This document shows, piece by piece, positions 1 through 9,257 of a DNA stretch of 64,000 bases (position 1 is the first letter of the stretch; every line of letters begins with the position of its first letter). Below the pieces are notes generated by a model. The model searched no databases and was not told where the DNA came from. It saw only the letters and a program-made list of their open reading frames with translations. Location: positions 35,789 to 99,788 of the forward strand of contig NZ_JGVW01000069.1 in assembly GCF_000687455.2 (NCBI RefSeq), read 5' to 3'. A program made the translations under genes and the position numbers. This DNA is from Burkholderia sp. lig30 (GTDB lineage: Bacteria; Pseudomonadota; Gammaproteobacteria; Burkholderiales; Burkholderiaceae).

Positions 1-627
1 GGCTTCGCGGCGCTGTCGGCCGAGTTGCCGGGCGGCGGCTGGCCGGTCGGCGGTCTCGTCGAATTGCTGGTGCCGCAGGCCGGCTGTGGCGAGATGCGGC
101 TGCTCGCGCCGGCGCTGGCGCGCACCGTGAGCGGCGCGCGGCCGCTCGCACTCGTCGCGCCGCCGCATGCGCCGCACGCGGCGGCGCTCGCGGGGCTGGG
201 CGTGCCGGGCGACGCGCTGCTGTGGCTGCGTGCCGGGCGCGGCACGGATGCGCTCTGGGCCGCCGAACAGGCGCTGAGGGCCGGCTGCTGCGGCGCGCTG
301 CTGCTCTGGCAGGAGACGGTGCGCCACGAGGCGCTGCGGCGGCTGCATCTCGCGGCCGCGCGCTCGGCCGGCACGCTGTTCGTCATGCTGCGGCCGCTCG
401 CCGCCGCGCAGCAGCCGTCGCCGGCGCTGCTGCGGCTCGCGCTCTTTCCCGAGCCGGCCGGCGTCGCGGTCGAGATCGTCAAGCGTCGCGGGCCGGTGCG
501 GCGCGATGCGCTGTCGCTGGTGCTGCCCCCTTCCCCGATTCTGGAGAGCCGCCATGCGCGTCTTTCTCGGCGTGCATCTGCCGAGCCTGCCGCTCGACGT
601 GTTCCGGCCGCTGCCCGCGCAGCCTGA
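1..627 (+). CDS. imuA: translesion synthesis protein ImuA (5' truncated by window edge)
   Basis: The frame is open from base 1 to a stop at 625, so the N-terminus lies outside the window; 208 residues remain. ImuA is the RecA/SulA-like accessory protein of the ImuA-ImuB-DnaE2 mutasome, which carries out damage-induced error-prone synthesis. The visible part has the alternating hydrophobic strands of a RecA-like core (GALLLW, GTLFVMLR) and no complete Walker A, as is usual for the family. Identification rests mainly on the following imuB, which overlaps it by 74 bp, and dnaE2. The promoter, presumably LexA-controlled, is off the edge and cannot be checked. Confidence 0.85.
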   Translation, partial: GFAALSAELPGGGWPVGGLVELLVPQAGCGEMRLLAPALARTVSGARPLALVAPPHAPHAAALAGLGVPGDALLWLRAGRGTDALWAAEQALRAGCCGALLLWQETVRHEALRRLHLAAARSAGTLFVMLRPLAAAQQPSPALLRLALFPEPAGVAVEIVKRRGPVRRDALSLVLPPSPILESRHARLSRRASAEPAARRVPAAARAA

Positions 628-2044
628 CGGCGCGCCGGGGTGCGTGGTGCTCGAGCAGGGCATCGTGCTGCAGGCCGATGCCGCCGCGCGGGCGGCCGGC
701 GTGTGCGCGGGCATGAAGCGCGCCGGCGTGCTGACGCTCGCGCCCGGCGCCCGCTTGCTCGAGCGCGATCCGGCGCGCGAGGCGGACGCGGCGCGCGAGG
801 TCGCGATGGCGCTGCTGCGTTTCTCGCCATGCGTGGCCGACGGCGGCGAGGCGACCCTGCTGGTCGAGGTCGGCGCGAGCCTGCGGCTGTTCGGCGGCGT
901 GCCGGCGCTGTGCCGCCGGGTGCGCGCGGCGCTGGTGCCGCTCGGCTATGCGGTGCGCGTGGGCGTCGCGCCGACGGGCGGCGGCGCCTGGCTGCTGGCG
1001 CGTGCGGGCGCGCGCTTGCGCGGCAGGCGGGTGGTGCGGCTCGCGTCGCTCACGCGCGTGCTGGCCGCGTTGCCGTGCGCGCTGCTGCCGGCGGCGCGGC
1101 CGTTTGCCGGCTGGCTCGACGGCCTCGGCTGCACGACGCTCGCGGACCTGCGTCGCCTGCCGCGCGCCGAACTGCAGCGCCGCTGCGGGCCGGCGCTCGT
1201 CGCGGCGCTCGACACTGCGTACGGCCAGCAGGCCGAGCTGTACGCGTGGCTGCCGGTGCCACCGGTGTTCGATGCCCGGCTCGAGCTGCCCGAGCGGGTC
1301 GAGCATGCGGAGGCGGTGCTGTTCGCCGCGCGCCGCCTGATCGCGCAGCTGGGCGGCTGGCTGGCGGCGCGGCACCTGATGCTGGCGGCGATGCTGTTCC
1401 AGCTCGAGCACGAGCGCGGGCGCCAGGCGGTCGCGCCGACGGTGCTGGAGCTCGCGTTCGCCGAGCCGGTGCGCGACGACGCGCATTTCGTCCGCGTGCT
1501 GGGCGAGCGGCTCGCCCGCGTGAGCCTGCCGGCTGCGGTGATCGCGGTGCGCCTGACCGTGACGCGGGTGGCCGAGGCCGAGCCGCCGCCGGACGACCTG
1601 TTTCCCGAGCCGGGCGGCACGCCGCAGGACCGCGCGCGGCTCATCGAGCTGCTGAGCGCGCGGCTCGGCGCGGACAACGTGCGGCGCCCGGCGCCGGTCG
1701 CCGACCATCGCCCCGAGATCGCGAACCGCTGGCTGCCGCTCGCCGAGCGGCCCGGCCGCGCACCTGCGCTGCCTGCGGCGGCGCCGCGTCCGGCCTGGCT
1801 GCTCGAGATGCCGCTGCCGCTCGTGGTGCGCGGCAACCGGCCGGTCTACCGTTCGCCGCTGCGCATCGAGTCGCTCGGCGAGCGGATCGAGTCGGGCTGG
1901 TTCGACGGCCGGCTCGCCGCCCGCGACTACTTCGTCGCGCTGGACGACGCGGGCGCCTGCTACTGGATCTACCGGGAGCGGCTCGTCGGCGAGGGCGACG
2001 CCGGGGCCGCGCCGCGCTGGTTCCTGCATGGCCTGTTCGGATGA
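554..2044 (+). CDS. imuB: Y-family polymerase-like protein ImuB
   Basis: 496-residue Y-family DNA polymerase homologue acting as the hub that connects ImuA, DnaE2 and the beta clamp. The N-terminus begins MRVFLGVHLPSLPLDVF; where active Y-family polymerases carry a metal-binding Asp this has neutral residues, matching the family's known lack of catalytic acids. The ATG at 554 is chosen over an in-frame ATG at 506 because GGAG (543-546) lies 7 nt upstream and the protein then starts at the conserved core. It overlaps imuA by 74 bp and ends 10 nt before the dnaE2 ATG, so the three are translationally coupled. Coding GC is very high even for this window. Confidence 0.92.
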   Translation: MRVFLGVHLPSLPLDVFRPLPAQPDGAPGCVVLEQGIVLQADAAARAAGVCAGMKRAGVLTLAPGARLLERDPAREADAAREVAMALLRFSPCVADGGEATLLVEVGASLRLFGGVPALCRRVRAALVPLGYAVRVGVAPTGGGAWLLARAGARLRGRRVVRLASLTRVLAALPCALLPAARPFAGWLDGLGCTTLADLRRLPRAELQRRCGPALVAALDTAYGQQAELYAWLPVPPVFDARLELPERVEHAEAVLFAARRLIAQLGGWLAARHLMLAAMLFQLEHERGRQAVAPTVLELAFAEPVRDDAHFVRVLGERLARVSLPAAVIAVRLTVTRVAEAEPPPDDLFPEPGGTPQDRARLIELLSARLGADNVRRPAPVADHRPEIANRWLPLAERPGRAPALPAAAPRPAWLLEMPLPLVVRGNRPVYRSPLRIESLGERIESGWFDGRLAARDYFVALDDAGACYWIYRERLVGEGDAGAAPRWFLHGLFG

Positions 2045-2054
2045 GCGAAACGCG

Positions 2055-5000
2055 ATGAAGCCCGGTGCCAGGCCGCTGCCGGCGTATGCCGAGCTGTTCT
2101 GCCGGTCCAGTTTCTCGTTCCTGCACGGCGCGTCGTCGGCCGACGAGCTGGTCGCGCGCGCGTCGGCGCTCGGCTACAGCGGCATCGCGATCACCGACGA
2201 ATGCTCGCTTGCCGGCGCGGTGCGCATGCACGTCGCCGCGACGGCGGCCGGGCTGCCGCTCGTGATCGGCGCCTCGTTCCAGGTCACGCCCGACGACGGC
2301 GCGCCGCCGTTCGGGCTCGTCCTGCTCGCGTGCAACGACGACGGCTACGGCAACCTGTCCGAACTGATCTCGTGGCTGCGCATGCGCGCGCCGAAGGGGA
2401 CCTACCGGCTCGCGCCGGCGGAGCTGGCCGAGCCCGGCGAGCCGTATGCGCATCTGCGCGGCATGCCCGGCTGCTTCGCGATCCTGGTGCCGGCCTATCC
2501 GGCGCAGGCCGCGACGCTCGACGTGCAGCTCGCGTGGATGCGCGCGACGTTCGGCGAGCGCGCCCGCATCGGGCTCGTGCTGCATCGGCGCTCGCTGGAC
2601 GAGGCGCACCGCATCGACGTCGAGGCGGCGGCGCTGCATTACGCGGTGCCCGTCGTCGCGCTGGGCGACGTGACGATGCACGTGCGCTCGCGCAAGCCGC
2701 TGCAGGACACGATGACAGCGATACGGACCGGCACGCCGCTTGCCGAGTGCGGCTATGCGCTCGCGCCGAACGCGGAGCAGCACCTGCGCTCGCGCGTGCG
2801 GCTGTCGAACCTGTACCCGCACGACGCGCTCGCCGAAACGTGCCGGATCCTCGCGCAATGCACGTTCTCGCTCGCTTCGCTCGAATACCGCTACCACTAT
2901 CCCGATGAGATCGTGCCGGCCGGCCATACGGCCGCCAGCTATCTGAAGCAGGAAACCCGGGCGGGCGCGCAGCGACGCTATCCGCACGGCGTGCCGGACA
3001 GCGTGCGCAAGCAGATCGACCACGAGCTCGCGCTGATCGCCGAGCTGAATTACGAGCCGTACTTCCTGACCGTCTACGACATCGTGCGCTTCGCGCGCAG
3101 CCGCAACATCCTGTGCCAGGGGCGCGGCTCCGCGGCGAATTCGGCGGTCTGCTACTGCCTCGGCGTCACCGAGGTGAACCCGGAGCAGAGCACGCTGCTG
3201 TTCGAGCGCTTCATCAGCAGGGAGCGCGGCGAGCCGCCCGACATCGACGTCGATTTCGAGCATCAGCGGCGCGAGGAGGTGATCCAGTATCTCTATGAGA
3301 AATACGGGCACGACCGCGCGGCGCTGGCCGCGGCCGTGTCGACCTATCGTCCGCGCGGCGCGCTGCGCGAGACCGGCAAGGCGCTCGGCGTCGATCCGAT
3401 GATCATCGAGCGGGTCGCGAAGGAGCATCAGTGGTTCGACGGCCGCGGCGACCTGCTGGCCCGCTTTGCCGCCACCGGCCTCGATCCCGGCGCGCCGCTG
3501 ATCCGCGCGTGGGCGTCGCTCGCGACCAAACTCCTGAATTTCCCGCGCCATCTGTCGCAGCATTCGGGCGGCTTCGTGATCAGCCGCGGCAAGCTGACCC
3601 GGCTCGTGCCGGTCGAGAACGCGGCGATGGCGGGGCGGCGCGTGATCCAGTGGGACAAGGACGATCTCGAGGCGCTCGGCATGATGAAGGTCGACGTGCT
3701 CGCGCTCGGGATGCTGTCGGCGCTGCATCGCGCGTTCGATTTCGTCGCCGCGCATCGCGGCGAGCCGTTCGGCATGACGGACATCCCGCAAGGCGACAAG
3801 GCGACCTACGAGATGATCTCGCGCGCGGACACGGTCGGCGTGTTCCAGATCGAATCGCGCGCGCAGATGTCGATGCTGCCGAGGCTTCGGCCGCGTAATT
3901 ACTACGACCTCGTGATCCAGGTGGCGATCGTGCGGCCCGGCCCGATCCAGGGCGGCGCGGTGCATCCGTACCTGCGGCGGCGGCAGAAGCTCGAACCCGT
4001 CAGTTATCCGAAGGACGAGCTGAGGGCTGCGCTCGAGCGCACCGAGGGCGTGCCGATCTTCCAGGAGCAGGTGATGCAGATCGCGATGATCGCCGCCGGC
4101 TTCAGCGCCGGCGAGGCCGACCAGTTGCGGCGCGCGATGGCGGCATGGAAGCGCAAGGGCGATCTCGGCCAGTATCGCGCCCGGATCGTCGAGGGGATGC
4201 GCGAGCGCCAGTATCCGGCCGAATTTGCCGAGCAGATCTTCGAGCAGATCAAGGGCTTCGGCGAATACGGCTTTCCCGAGAGCCATGCGGCGAGCTTCGC
4301 GCACCTCGTCTATGCGAGCAGCTGGCTCAAGTGCCACTACCCGGCGATGTTCGTCGCCGCGCTGCTCAACAGCCAGCCGATGGGCTTCTATCCGCCGGCG
4401 CAACTCGTGCAGGACGCGCGGCGGCATGGCGTGACCGTGCTGCCGGTCGACGTGACGGCGAGCGGCTGGGACGCGTCGCTGCAGGCGCAGCCCGGGCAGG
4501 CGTCCGGCCAGCCGGCCGTGCGGCTCGGCCTGTCGCTCGTGAGCGGGACGGGCGAGGCCGCCGCGCGGCGCATCGAGGCCGCGCGGGCGCGGCGGCCGTT
4601 CGCGAGCGTCGACGATCTCGCGCGCCGCGCGCAGCTCGAACGCCGCGATCTCGAGGCGCTCGCCGCCGCCAACGCGCTCGCGCCGCTCGCCGGCAACCGC
4701 CGCGACGCGCTGTGGCAGGCCGTCGTCGCGGCGCCCGGGCGCGGGCTGCTCGCCGACGCACCGATCGAGGACGCGGTGCGGCCGGAGCTGGGCGTGCCCA
4801 CCGAGGCCGACGACATCGTCGACGATTACCGGGCCACCGGCCTGACGCTGAACCGCCATCCGCTCGCGCTGCTGCGGCCCGCGCTCGACGCGCGCCGGCT
4901 GCGCACCGCGCAGGCACTCGGCCGCTGCCGCAACGGGCAGCTCGCGCGCGGCTGCGGCCTCGTCACCGCGCGCCAGCGGCCCGGCACGGCCAAGGGCGTG

Positions 5001-5219
5001 CTGTTCGTCACGCTGGAGGACGAGACCGGCTGCGTCAACGTGATCGTCTGGCCCAAGGTGCTCGAGGCGCAACGCCGCGAGGCGCTGCATGCGTCGTTGC
5101 TGGCCGTCTACGGGGTCTGGCAGTGCGAGGGCGAGGTGCGGCACCTGATCGCGCACCAGCTCGTCGACCTGACGCCGCTGCTGAACGGCCTGCGCTACAG
5201 CAGCCGCAATTTCCATTGA
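2055..5219 (+). CDS. dnaE2: error-prone DNA polymerase III alpha subunit DnaE2
   Basis: 1054-residue C-family polymerase, the catalytic member of the ImuA-ImuB-DnaE2 mutasome. N-terminal PHP domain (from YAELFCRSSFSF, residues about 8-20). The palm carries PDIDVDFE at about residues 395-402 with the paired metal-binding aspartates; a third acidic region, KVDVLALGML, follows. The C-terminal part holds an OB-fold (VLFVTLEDETG). It is shorter than replicative DnaE (about 1160 aa), typical of DnaE2. The start could also be ATG 2028, which would overlap imuB by 17 bp; 2055 is preferred as it directly follows the imuB stop. No terminator is obvious downstream. Confidence 0.95.
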   Translation: MKPGARPLPAYAELFCRSSFSFLHGASSADELVARASALGYSGIAITDECSLAGAVRMHVAATAAGLPLVIGASFQVTPDDGAPPFGLVLLACNDDGYGNLSELISWLRMRAPKGTYRLAPAELAEPGEPYAHLRGMPGCFAILVPAYPAQAATLDVQLAWMRATFGERARIGLVLHRRSLDEAHRIDVEAAALHYAVPVVALGDVTMHVRSRKPLQDTMTAIRTGTPLAECGYALAPNAEQHLRSRVRLSNLYPHDALAETCRILAQCTFSLASLEYRYHYPDEIVPAGHTAASYLKQETRAGAQRRYPHGVPDSVRKQIDHELALIAELNYEPYFLTVYDIVRFARSRNILCQGRGSAANSAVCYCLGVTEVNPEQSTLLFERFISRERGEPPDIDVDFEHQRREEVIQYLYEKYGHDRAALAAAVSTYRPRGALRETGKALGVDPMIIERVAKEHQWFDGRGDLLARFAATGLDPGAPLIRAWASLATKLLNFPRHLSQHSGGFVISRGKLTRLVPVENAAMAGRRVIQWDKDDLEALGMMKVDVLALGMLSALHRAFDFVAAHRGEPFGMTDIPQGDKATYEMISRADTVGVFQIESRAQMSMLPRLRPRNYYDLVIQVAIVRPGPIQGGAVHPYLRRRQKLEPVSYPKDELRAALERTEGVPIFQEQVMQIAMIAAGFSAGEADQLRRAMAAWKRKGDLGQYRARIVEGMRERQYPAEFAEQIFEQIKGFGEYGFPESHAASFAHLVYASSWLKCHYPAMFVAALLNSQPMGFYPPAQLVQDARRHGVTVLPVDVTASGWDASLQAQPGQASGQPAVRLGLSLVSGTGEAAARRIEAARARRPFASVDDLARRAQLERRDLEALAAANALAPLAGNRRDALWQAVVAAPGRGLLADAPIEDAVRPELGVPTEADDIVDDYRATGLTLNRHPLALLRPALDARRLRTAQALGRCRNGQLARGCGLVTARQRPGTAKGVLFVTLEDETGCVNVIVWPKVLEAQRREALHASLLAVYGVWQCEGEVRHLIAHQLVDLTPLLNGLRYSSRNFH

Positions 5220-5409
5220 AGCATCCGTTCGCTGCCGGTTGGTATCATGGTGCCGATGCGACGGCCCCGCCGCCGGCGCCCCGACGGTGCCGTCATCCCC
5301 TCCGATCGCGCATCGCAAGCGGCGGCGGGCCGGTGCCCGATGCGACGCGCGTCGGGCGGCAGGCATCGCGACGCGGCCTCATGCGTCGCCGGACCATCGA
5401 GAGAACGTC

Positions 5410-6513
5410 ATGCTGACCGGAAACATACTCACGCCCGAAGGCTGGATTCACGGCTCGCTCGAAGTCGGGAACGGCCGCATCGGCACGCTCGCGGGCGCCC
5501 CGGTCGATCCCGCGAGCAACGACGCGCCGTACATCCTGCCCGGCTTCATCGACCTGCACGTGCACGGCGGCGGCGGCGCCGACGTGATGGAGGGCGGCGA
5601 CGCGCTCGGCACGATCGCCCGCACCCACGCGCAGTACGGCACGACGAGCCTGCTCGCGACCACGATGACCGCGCCGCGCGACGAGCTGATGGCTGTCGTC
5701 GCGCACCTCGGCGAGCAGGCGCGCAGCCGCACGCCGGGCGGCGCACGCGTGCTCGGCGTGCATCTCGAAGGGCCGTACATCAATCCGGGCAAGCTCGGCG
5801 CGCAGCCGGACGCGGCGGTGTCGGCGGTGCTCGACGAGGTGCTGACGTACCTGGCGCTCGCGCCGGTCCGCGTCGTCACGCTCGCACCGGAAATCGCCGG
5901 CCATATCGAGATCATCGCGGAGATGGCCGCGCGCGGCGTGCGCGTGCAGCTCGGCCACTCGCTCGCGACCTATGACGACGCGGTCGCCGCGCTCCGGCAC
6001 GGCGCGTGCGGCTTCACGCACCTGTTCAATGCGATGTCGCCGCTGCATCACCGCAATCCCGGTCTCGTCGGCGCGGCGCTCGCGCACGCCGACTATGCGG
6101 AGATCATTCCCGATCTGCTGCACGTGCATCCGGGCGCGATCCGCGCGGCGCTGCGCGCGATCCCGCATCTTTACGTGGTGACCGACAGCACGTCGGCGAC
6201 CGGCATGCCCGACGGCGAATACCGCCTCGGCAGCCAGCACGTGACGAAGTGCCTGGGCGGCGTGCGTCTCGCCGACGGCACGCTCGCGGGCAGCACGCTG
6301 ACGATGGAGCAGGCGCTGCGCAACCTGGTGTCGCTCGGCCTGCCGATCGCCGACGTGTCGAATCGCATGTCGCGCTTTGCCGCGGATTACCTCGGCATCG
6401 CCGATCGCGGCCGCATCGCGCGCGACGCGTGGGCCGATCTCGTCGTGTTCGACCGCGACCTGAACCTCGTCGCAACCTACGTCGAAGGGGAGCCGGTTCA
6501 CGAACGGGCGTAA
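5410..6513 (+). CDS. nagA: N-acetylglucosamine-6-phosphate deacetylase
   Basis: 367-residue amidohydrolase that removes acetate from GlcNAc-6-phosphate to give glucosamine-6-phosphate in the cytoplasm. The metal-site motif DLHVHGG is at residues 48-54 (H50, H52); GHSLATYDDA and THLFNAM follow, and VTDSTSATG near residue 257 carries the catalytic Asp. Length is normal. ATG 5410 has GAGAG just upstream; longer in-frame extensions back to 5239 look non-coding. It is followed after 78 nt by the EIIA-HPr-EI gene, a GlcNAc-uptake partner in related species. A nagB or SIS-domain deaminase, and the EIIBC transporter that often accompany it, are absent here. Confidence 0.95.
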   Translation: MLTGNILTPEGWIHGSLEVGNGRIGTLAGAPVDPASNDAPYILPGFIDLHVHGGGGADVMEGGDALGTIARTHAQYGTTSLLATTMTAPRDELMAVVAHLGEQARSRTPGGARVLGVHLEGPYINPGKLGAQPDAAVSAVLDEVLTYLALAPVRVVTLAPEIAGHIEIIAEMAARGVRVQLGHSLATYDDAVAALRHGACGFTHLFNAMSPLHHRNPGLVGAALAHADYAEIIPDLLHVHPGAIRAALRAIPHLYVVTDSTSATGMPDGEYRLGSQHVTKCLGGVRLADGTLAGSTLTMEQALRNLVSLGLPIADVSNRMSRFAADYLGIADRGRIARDAWADLVVFDRDLNLVATYVEGEPVHERA

Positions 6514-6591
6514 CGAGGCGGCCGGGTCCACGCCGGACGCCGTCATCGAAACGTATTGATGCGGCGAGCGTGCCGCGCCGGGGAGGCCCCG

Positions 6592-9147
6592 TTGAAGACC
6601 CCCACCCACGATCCGATCGTCCTGCTCGCGCCGTTGACCGGGCAGATCGTTCCGCTGGCCGACGTGCCCGACCCGGTGTTCTCCGGCGGGCTGTTCGGCG
6701 ACGGCATCGGTATCGACCCGACGCAAGGCAGGCTCGTCGCGCCGTGCGACGGCGTCGTGTCGCACCTCGCGCCGGCCGGTCACGCGGTCACCCTCACGAC
6801 GCCGCAGGGCGTCGACATCCTGCTGCACATCGGCATCGACACCGCCGTGCTGAACGGCCACGGCTTCACCACGCGCATCGAGGCAGGTGCGCGCGTGAAG
6901 GCGGGCGACCTGCTGATCGAATTCGATCGGGACGAAGTGGCGCGCGCCGCGCCCAGCCTCGTCTCGGTGATCGCGATCGCGAATTCGGACGCGTTTCCGA
7001 TCGTCGAGCGCGCGACGGGCGGCGTCGCGACGGCGGGCGTGACGCCGCTGCTGACGCTGCGCGGCACGGCGGGGGCCGCGCGTGCGGCGGCGGCCACCAC
7101 CGCGCTGCACGAGGTACGCCGTTCGATCGTGGTGACGCAGCCGGGCGGCCTGCATGCACGGCCCGCCGCGCGGGCGCGCGACGCGGCGCGCGGGCTCGAC
7201 GCGCGCGTCGACGTGCATTTCGGCGGCCGCGCGGCGTCCGTCGAAAGTGTCGTCGGGCTGCTGGCGCTCGGGGCGGGCGAGCGCGCAACGGTCGAGCTCG
7301 TCGGCTGCGGCGCGCAGGCGGAGCAGGCGGTCGACGCGGTCGCGCGCGAGCTGCTGCGCGAAGCGCCCGGCCACACCGACGAAACGCCGGCGCGCGCGAT
7401 CTCGCCCGCGCCGCAACCGGCGCCGTGCGGCGATGGCGCGCCGCCCGATCCGAATACGCTGGCCGGCGTGTGCGCCGCGCCCGGCATCGCGGTCGGCACG
7501 CTGGCGCACTGGGGCGATGCGGACATCGCGCCGCCCGAGGCGGCGAGCGGCACGCCCGCCGCCGAAAGCCGGATGCTCGACAAGGCGCTTGCGGCCGTCG
7601 ATGCCGAACTGGAAGACACCGTGCGCACCGCGTCGCAGCGCGGCTCGGTGTGCGAGGCGGGGATTTTCGCGGTGCATCGCGTGCTGCTCGAGGATCCGAC
7701 GCTGATCGACGCGGCGCGCGACCTGATCAGCCTCGGCAAGAGCGCGGGCTTTGCGTGGCGCGCGACGATCCGCGCGCAGATCGACGTGCTCGCGCGTGTC
7801 GACGACACGCTGCTCGCCGAACGCGCGGCCGATCTGCGCGACATCGAGAAACGCGTGCTGCGTGCGCTCGGCTGCGCGTCCGGCGCGGCGCGCGCGTTGC
7901 CCGACGACGCGGTGCTGGCCGCGGAGGCGTTCACGCCGTCCGATCTGTCGTCGCTCGACCGCGGGCGCGTCGCGGCGCTCGTGATGGCGCGCGGCGGCGC
8001 GACGTCGCATGCGGCGATCATCGCCCGCCAGCTCGGCATCCCCGCGCTCGTCGCGGTCGGCGACGCGCTGTACGCGATTCCGGACGGCACGCAGGTGGTC
8101 GTCGACGCGACGGCGGGCCGGCTCGAGCCGGCGCCGTCCGCGCGCGACGTCGAGCGCGCGCGTGTCGAGCGGCAGCGCGTGGCCGGGATGCGCGAAGCGG
8201 ATTGCGGCAGCGCACGCGAAGCGGCAGTGACGACAGACGGGCGCACGATCGAAGTCGCCGCAAACATCGCGACGCTCGACGACGCGAACGCGGCGCTCGA
8301 GCATGGCGCGGACGCCGTCGGCCTGCTGCGCACCGAGCTGATGTTCATGCGCCGCGCGGTGGCGCCGACGGCGGACGAGCAGCGGCAGGGCTATCAAGCC
8401 GTCGTCGACGCGCTGCGGGGCCGCACCGCGATCATCCGCACGCTCGACGTCGGCGCGGACAAGCGCGTCGAATTCCTGACGCTGCCGCCCGAGCCGAACC
8501 CGGCCCTGGGGCTGCGCGGCATCCGTCTCGCGCAGCTGCGTCCCGACCTGCTCGACGAGCAGTTGCGCGGGTTGCTCGCCGTGAAGCCGTTCGGCGCGGT
8601 GCGGGTCCTGCTGCCGATGGTGACCGACGCGGGCGAACTGGTGCGCGTGCGCCGGCGCATCGACGCCATCGCACGGCAGATGGGGCGCGACGCGCCGGTC
8701 GAGGTCGGTGCGATGATCGAGGTGCCGTCGGCGGCGCTGCTCGCCGACCAGCTCGCGCAACATGCGGATTTCCTGTCGATCGGCACCAACGACCTGACCC
8801 AGTACACGCTCGCGATGGACCGCGGTCATGCCGATCTCGCCGCGCAGGCCGACGGGCTGCATCCGGCGGTGCTGCGCCTCGTCGAGATGGCCGTGCGCGG
8901 CGCGCACCGGCACGGCAAATGGATCGGCGTGTGCGGCGCGCTCGGCGGCGATCCGCTCGCGGTGCCGATCCTCGTCGGCCTCGGCGTGACGGAGCTGTCG
9001 GTCGACCCCGTATCGGTGCCGGGCATCAAGGCGCGCGTGCGCCGTCTCGATTACGCGCAGTGCCGCCAGCGCGCGCCGGACCTGCTCGCGCTCGATTCGG
9101 CGCAGGCGGTGAGGGCGGCGAGCCGCGCGCTCTGGCCGCTCGACTGA
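6592..9147 (+). CDS. PTS fusion protein EIIA(Glc)-HPr-enzyme I
   Basis: 851-residue fusion carrying three phosphoryl carriers of the phosphoenolpyruvate sugar PTS. EIIA domain about residues 1-150 with H64 and the phosphorylated H79 (ILLHIGID); HPr domain about 175-258 with H188 (GLHARPAA) and S219 at the HPr Ser46 position; enzyme I from about 289 to the end with active H473 (GGATSHAA) and a C-terminal PEP-binding barrel. The start is taken as TTG 6592, since GGGAGG lies 5 nt upstream; ATG 6559 has no such site. The context with nagA suggests GlcNAc uptake, but no membrane EIIBC is nearby. Also called ptsP, fruB-like or nagF in different annotations. Confidence 0.93.
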   Translation: MKTPTHDPIVLLAPLTGQIVPLADVPDPVFSGGLFGDGIGIDPTQGRLVAPCDGVVSHLAPAGHAVTLTTPQGVDILLHIGIDTAVLNGHGFTTRIEAGARVKAGDLLIEFDRDEVARAAPSLVSVIAIANSDAFPIVERATGGVATAGVTPLLTLRGTAGAARAAAATTALHEVRRSIVVTQPGGLHARPAARARDAARGLDARVDVHFGGRAASVESVVGLLALGAGERATVELVGCGAQAEQAVDAVARELLREAPGHTDETPARAISPAPQPAPCGDGAPPDPNTLAGVCAAPGIAVGTLAHWGDADIAPPEAASGTPAAESRMLDKALAAVDAELEDTVRTASQRGSVCEAGIFAVHRVLLEDPTLIDAARDLISLGKSAGFAWRATIRAQIDVLARVDDTLLAERAADLRDIEKRVLRALGCASGAARALPDDAVLAAEAFTPSDLSSLDRGRVAALVMARGGATSHAAIIARQLGIPALVAVGDALYAIPDGTQVVVDATAGRLEPAPSARDVERARVERQRVAGMREADCGSAREAAVTTDGRTIEVAANIATLDDANAALEHGADAVGLLRTELMFMRRAVAPTADEQRQGYQAVVDALRGRTAIIRTLDVGADKRVEFLTLPPEPNPALGLRGIRLAQLRPDLLDEQLRGLLAVKPFGAVRVLLPMVTDAGELVRVRRRIDAIARQMGRDAPVEVGAMIEVPSAALLADQLAQHADFLSIGTNDLTQYTLAMDRGHADLAAQADGLHPAVLRLVEMAVRGAHRHGKWIGVCGALGGDPLAVPILVGLGVTELSVDPVSVPGIKARVRRLDYAQCRQRAPDLLALDSAQAVRAASRALWPLD

Positions 9148-9207
9148 CGGGCGCCGGGCCGGCGCACGCACCTCGGCCGCATCGCGACAGGCCTCCGCCA
9201 AAACGAC

Positions 9208-9231
9208 AAACGGCACCCTGAGGTGCCGTTT
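9208..9231. terminator. bidirectional terminator between PTS fusion and cydX
   Basis: Perfect 10-bp inverted repeat AAACGGCACC / GGTGCCGTTT with a 4-nt loop (CTGA). It sits between two convergent genes and has T-rich ends on both strands, so it can end the rightward nagA-PTS transcript and the leftward cydABX transcript. Confidence 0.75.
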
Positions 9232-9257
9232 GCGTCATCGTGCCAAAGCGCTGCGGC

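Noticed and set aside
1641..5366. 1241-codon minus-strand ORF
   Set aside because: Antisense shadow of imuB and dnaE2.
5293..9216. 1307-codon minus-strand ORF
   Set aside because: Antisense shadow of nagA and the PTS fusion, with Arg/His-rich composition and no domain.
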